From Chryseobacterium carnipullorum (GTDB lineage Bacteria > Bacteroidota > Bacteroidia > Flavobacteriales > Weeksellaceae), in contig NZ_FRCD01000022.1 of NCBI RefSeq assembly GCF_900142785.1, positions 1 to 64,000 of the forward strand: a DNA stretch of 64,000 nt, written 5' to 3'. Below, piece after piece: positions 62,520-64,000 of this stretch; within the stretch, counting starts at the first letter, position 1; each line of letters starts with the position of its first letter. The notes below the pieces were generated by a model. That model did not search any database. It was given only the letters and a program-made list of their open reading frames with translations, and had not been told where the DNA came from. Position numbers and translations under genes: made by a program.

Positions 62520-63323
62520 CTACCAACAAAGTTGATCTGAAACTGCATATTCCGTACATTGATCAATGGTCTTAAGCTTGCCCCCAACAATTTTATTTTT
62601 ATAGAGTTTTCTTTCTTTGGTATCACTCACTCCGGTTATTACATATTTTCCTGTTTTGTCCCATCCATAGAATGCTGCTTTATCAAAAAAATCTGGTACA
62701 AATATAAATTTGCTTTCTTTTTCAGACCATTTGTAAAATTGATACATATCATTGTCCCTCATAGAGCTTGCAAGATCCAGAATGAGAAGATCTTCATACC
62801 CATCATTATTCATATCTGTTATCGTTATAAAGTTATAATCTGTATTACGGAAAATTATTTTTTTCCTGTTGGCAAAATCATTTTCTTTAAAATCTTTATT
62901 TTTATAATAATCATAAGTATCATAATATGAATTCTTATTTATAGCTTGCCAATGCTGAAGCTCAATAGTTCCTTCTATACATTCGTATGCAGACTTAGGT
63001 AAAAGGTTATTTGTGTCTTCTTGTATTTCAGCAATGGTATAATTTTTTCTACCTGAAAAATCTTCAGACATAGAGAGTTGCAATCGAATGTCTATCTTTT
63101 TTTTATTAACTTCTAATGGAATTGTTACTATATATTGCGATGGAATATTCAATGTATCTATATGTTTTGGCGCACTTGGCTTCTTGGAAGGTGTAGGTAT
63201 TTTACCATCAATCTCCGTAGAATCAATTTTCGCTATATTGATACTTTCATCGTTTGATATTTTTTTAGGTTGATTTCTCGCGCAGGAAATCACCAGTAGT
63301 AGTATTAAAAAATAATTTTTCAT
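62520..63323 (-). CDS. XAC2610-like lipoprotein, candidate lysozyme inhibitor
   Basis: 267 residues. Lipobox LLLVISCARN, a Pro-rich linker, a strand-rich domain and then NFITITDMNNDGYEDLLILD followed by YQFYKWSEKESKFIFV. The V-x-D-x-N-x-D-G-Y-x-D-L calcium loop and following strands resemble the XAC2610 family, whose Xanthomonas founder is a PliI-like inhibitor of a lysozyme effector. Its start overlaps by 4 bp (ATGA) the stop of the lysozyme-like gene at 63320, supporting an immunity role here. Confidence 0.62.
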   Translation of the reverse strand: MKNYFLILLLVISCARNQPKKISNDESINIAKIDSTEIDGKIPTPSKKPSAPKHIDTLNIPSQYIVTIPLEVNKKKIDIRLQLSMSEDFSGRKNYTIAEIQEDTNNLLPKSAYECIEGTIELQHWQAINKNSYYDTYDYYKNKDFKENDFANRKKIIFRNTDYNFITITDMNNDGYEDLLILDLASSMRDNDMYQFYKWSEKESKFIFVPDFFDKAAFYGWDKTGKYVITGVSDTKERKLYKNKIVGGKLKTIDQCTEYAVSDQLCW

Positions 63324-64000
63324 TCAGTTATATTGCTAATCTTTTCAACATAATAAATTTTTATCCCTTTATATTCTTCATGATTTTTGAAAGTTGCATT
63401 TCCATTACTATCAATATTCGATAGATAATGTCCTCCATTATATAGTTTTATAAATTCCGCATCCAATAAAGATTTAACAGAAGAATTATCAGCTTTCTGT
63501 GGCATATATTTATTTAAATGGGAAAGTTCCGGAATGGTTGTCGGGCACCACTTATAAGTAAGATTTCCTTCTTTTTGCTCCGTCGGCTTTACGGAGTAAT
63601 TGCATTTTTTTAGTAATTTTTCCAAATACTTTTTAGCTGCATCTAATTTATCTGAAATCTTTTTATCCATCTTTATAGATAGATTTTCCTTCCAGTTCCA
63701 TATGTAATTAGGATTTTTATTTATTCTTGTAATGTAATCTTGATCCGTTTTTTCTCTTTTTTCATACGTAAAATCTATTTGGCATATTCCCCATCCATCC
63801 GGTTCTCCATAGTTTGGAATTCCTTTACTTTCAAATACTCTACCAGAAGGTCCATATATTGCCTCTTTTCGATTTTTTCCTTTTCCTACAAACTCGGGAT
63901 CCCAAAACTGTCTTACAACTGGATGAAATTCGCTACCTGATTCGTGAAGAATCATTCTATATACTGGCCAATATTTTAAATATCCTTTATCATTCATATA
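63320..64000 (-). CDS. lysozyme/transglycosylase-like effector, C-terminal part (runs off window)
   Basis: The visible 225+ residues open with YWPVYRMILHESGSEFHPVV (candidate catalytic Glu in HESG) and contain PNYGEPDGWGICQIDF, the G-x-x-Q-x-D segment of lysozyme-like transglycosylase folds. A middle helical region (KKISDKLDAAKKYLEKLLKK) and a C-terminal strand domain follow. The frame is open to the window edge, so the N-terminal part lies outside. It is the first visible gene of the minus-strand island and overlaps the XAC2610-like gene by 4 bp. Confidence 0.65.
   Translation of the reverse strand, partial: YMNDKGYLKYWPVYRMILHESGSEFHPVVRQFWDPEFVGKGKNRKEAIYGPSGRVFESKGIPNYGEPDGWGICQIDFTYEKREKTDQDYITRINKNPNYIWNWKENLSIKMDKKISDKLDAAKKYLEKLLKKCNYSVKPTEQKEGNLTYKWCPTTIPELSHLNKYMPQKADNSSVKSLLDAEFIKLYNGGHYLSNIDSNGNATFKNHEEYKGIKIYYVEKISNITE

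Overview
The window looks like a chromosome segment of a Chryseobacterium-type member of the Flavobacteriia (Bacteroidota). The evidence is the low GC content, the TAnnTTTG-type -7 boxes, A-rich sequence before start codons instead of strong Shine-Dalgarno sites, two giant RCC1-repeat proteins ending in type IX secretion (T9SS) sorting domains, many Cys-lipobox lipoproteins, and a double-glycine 'bacteriocin-like' leader peptide of the kind common in this genus. I found no rRNA, tRNA, CRISPR array or intact insertion sequence.

Layout. 1-0.4 kb: frameshifted tail of an RHS protein. 0.5-31.7 kb: mostly ordinary chromosomal genes: lpdA, a YvbH-like PH protein, an S9 peptidase, a patatin, adenine deaminase, an ABC ATPase with a ParB-like partner, a LytS/LytR-type two-component pair, an acyltransferase, an esterase, sbcCD, a TPR histidine kinase with a LuxR-type regulator, then several lipoproteins. 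31.7-33.0 kb: very small genes, including a GG-leader peptide and a 30-residue cationic peptide with its own terminator. 33.1-36.2 kb: an accessory phage-defence patch (AbiC-like, AbiH, XRE regulator). 36.6-37.9 kb: a conserved 176-aa gene of unknown function followed by two and a bit 334-bp tandem repeats. 38.0-46.8 kb: a leader region with two unusual small ORFs, a beta-helix-like secreted protein and two RCC1/T9SS surface proteins. 46.9-50.4 kb: small orphan genes. 50.5-52.6 kb: a decayed accessory patch with a GC-rich palindromic block, a SEC-C protein and an HTH protein. 52.7-55.9 kb: a second copy of the unknown gene (174 aa) followed by eight 341-343-bp tandem repeats. 56.0-64.0 kb: a minus-strand island of peptidoglycan-hydrolase-like effectors alternating with lipoproteins.

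Two systems stand out. First, the duplicated module 'unknown ~175-aa protein + downstream long tandem repeat array'. Each repeat unit can fold into the same multi-branched structure (closing stem ttaacgcaaag/ctttgcgttaa plus several internal hairpins), one inner stem shows a compensatory change between the arrays, and both copies are preceded by a divergent HTH gene in an accessory or defence context. No reverse transcriptase, transposase or HUH motif accompanies it. I do not recognise it as a described system.

Second, the 56-64 kb island looks like an antibacterial effector/immunity locus: an M15-type zinc peptidase and a GH19-like lysozyme that share a 'YFAK' N-terminal motif, plus a second lysozyme-like protein at the window edge. 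Each is followed by a lipoprotein gene, and one of these resembles the XAC2610 lysozyme-inhibitor family. The secretion route is not visible in the window.
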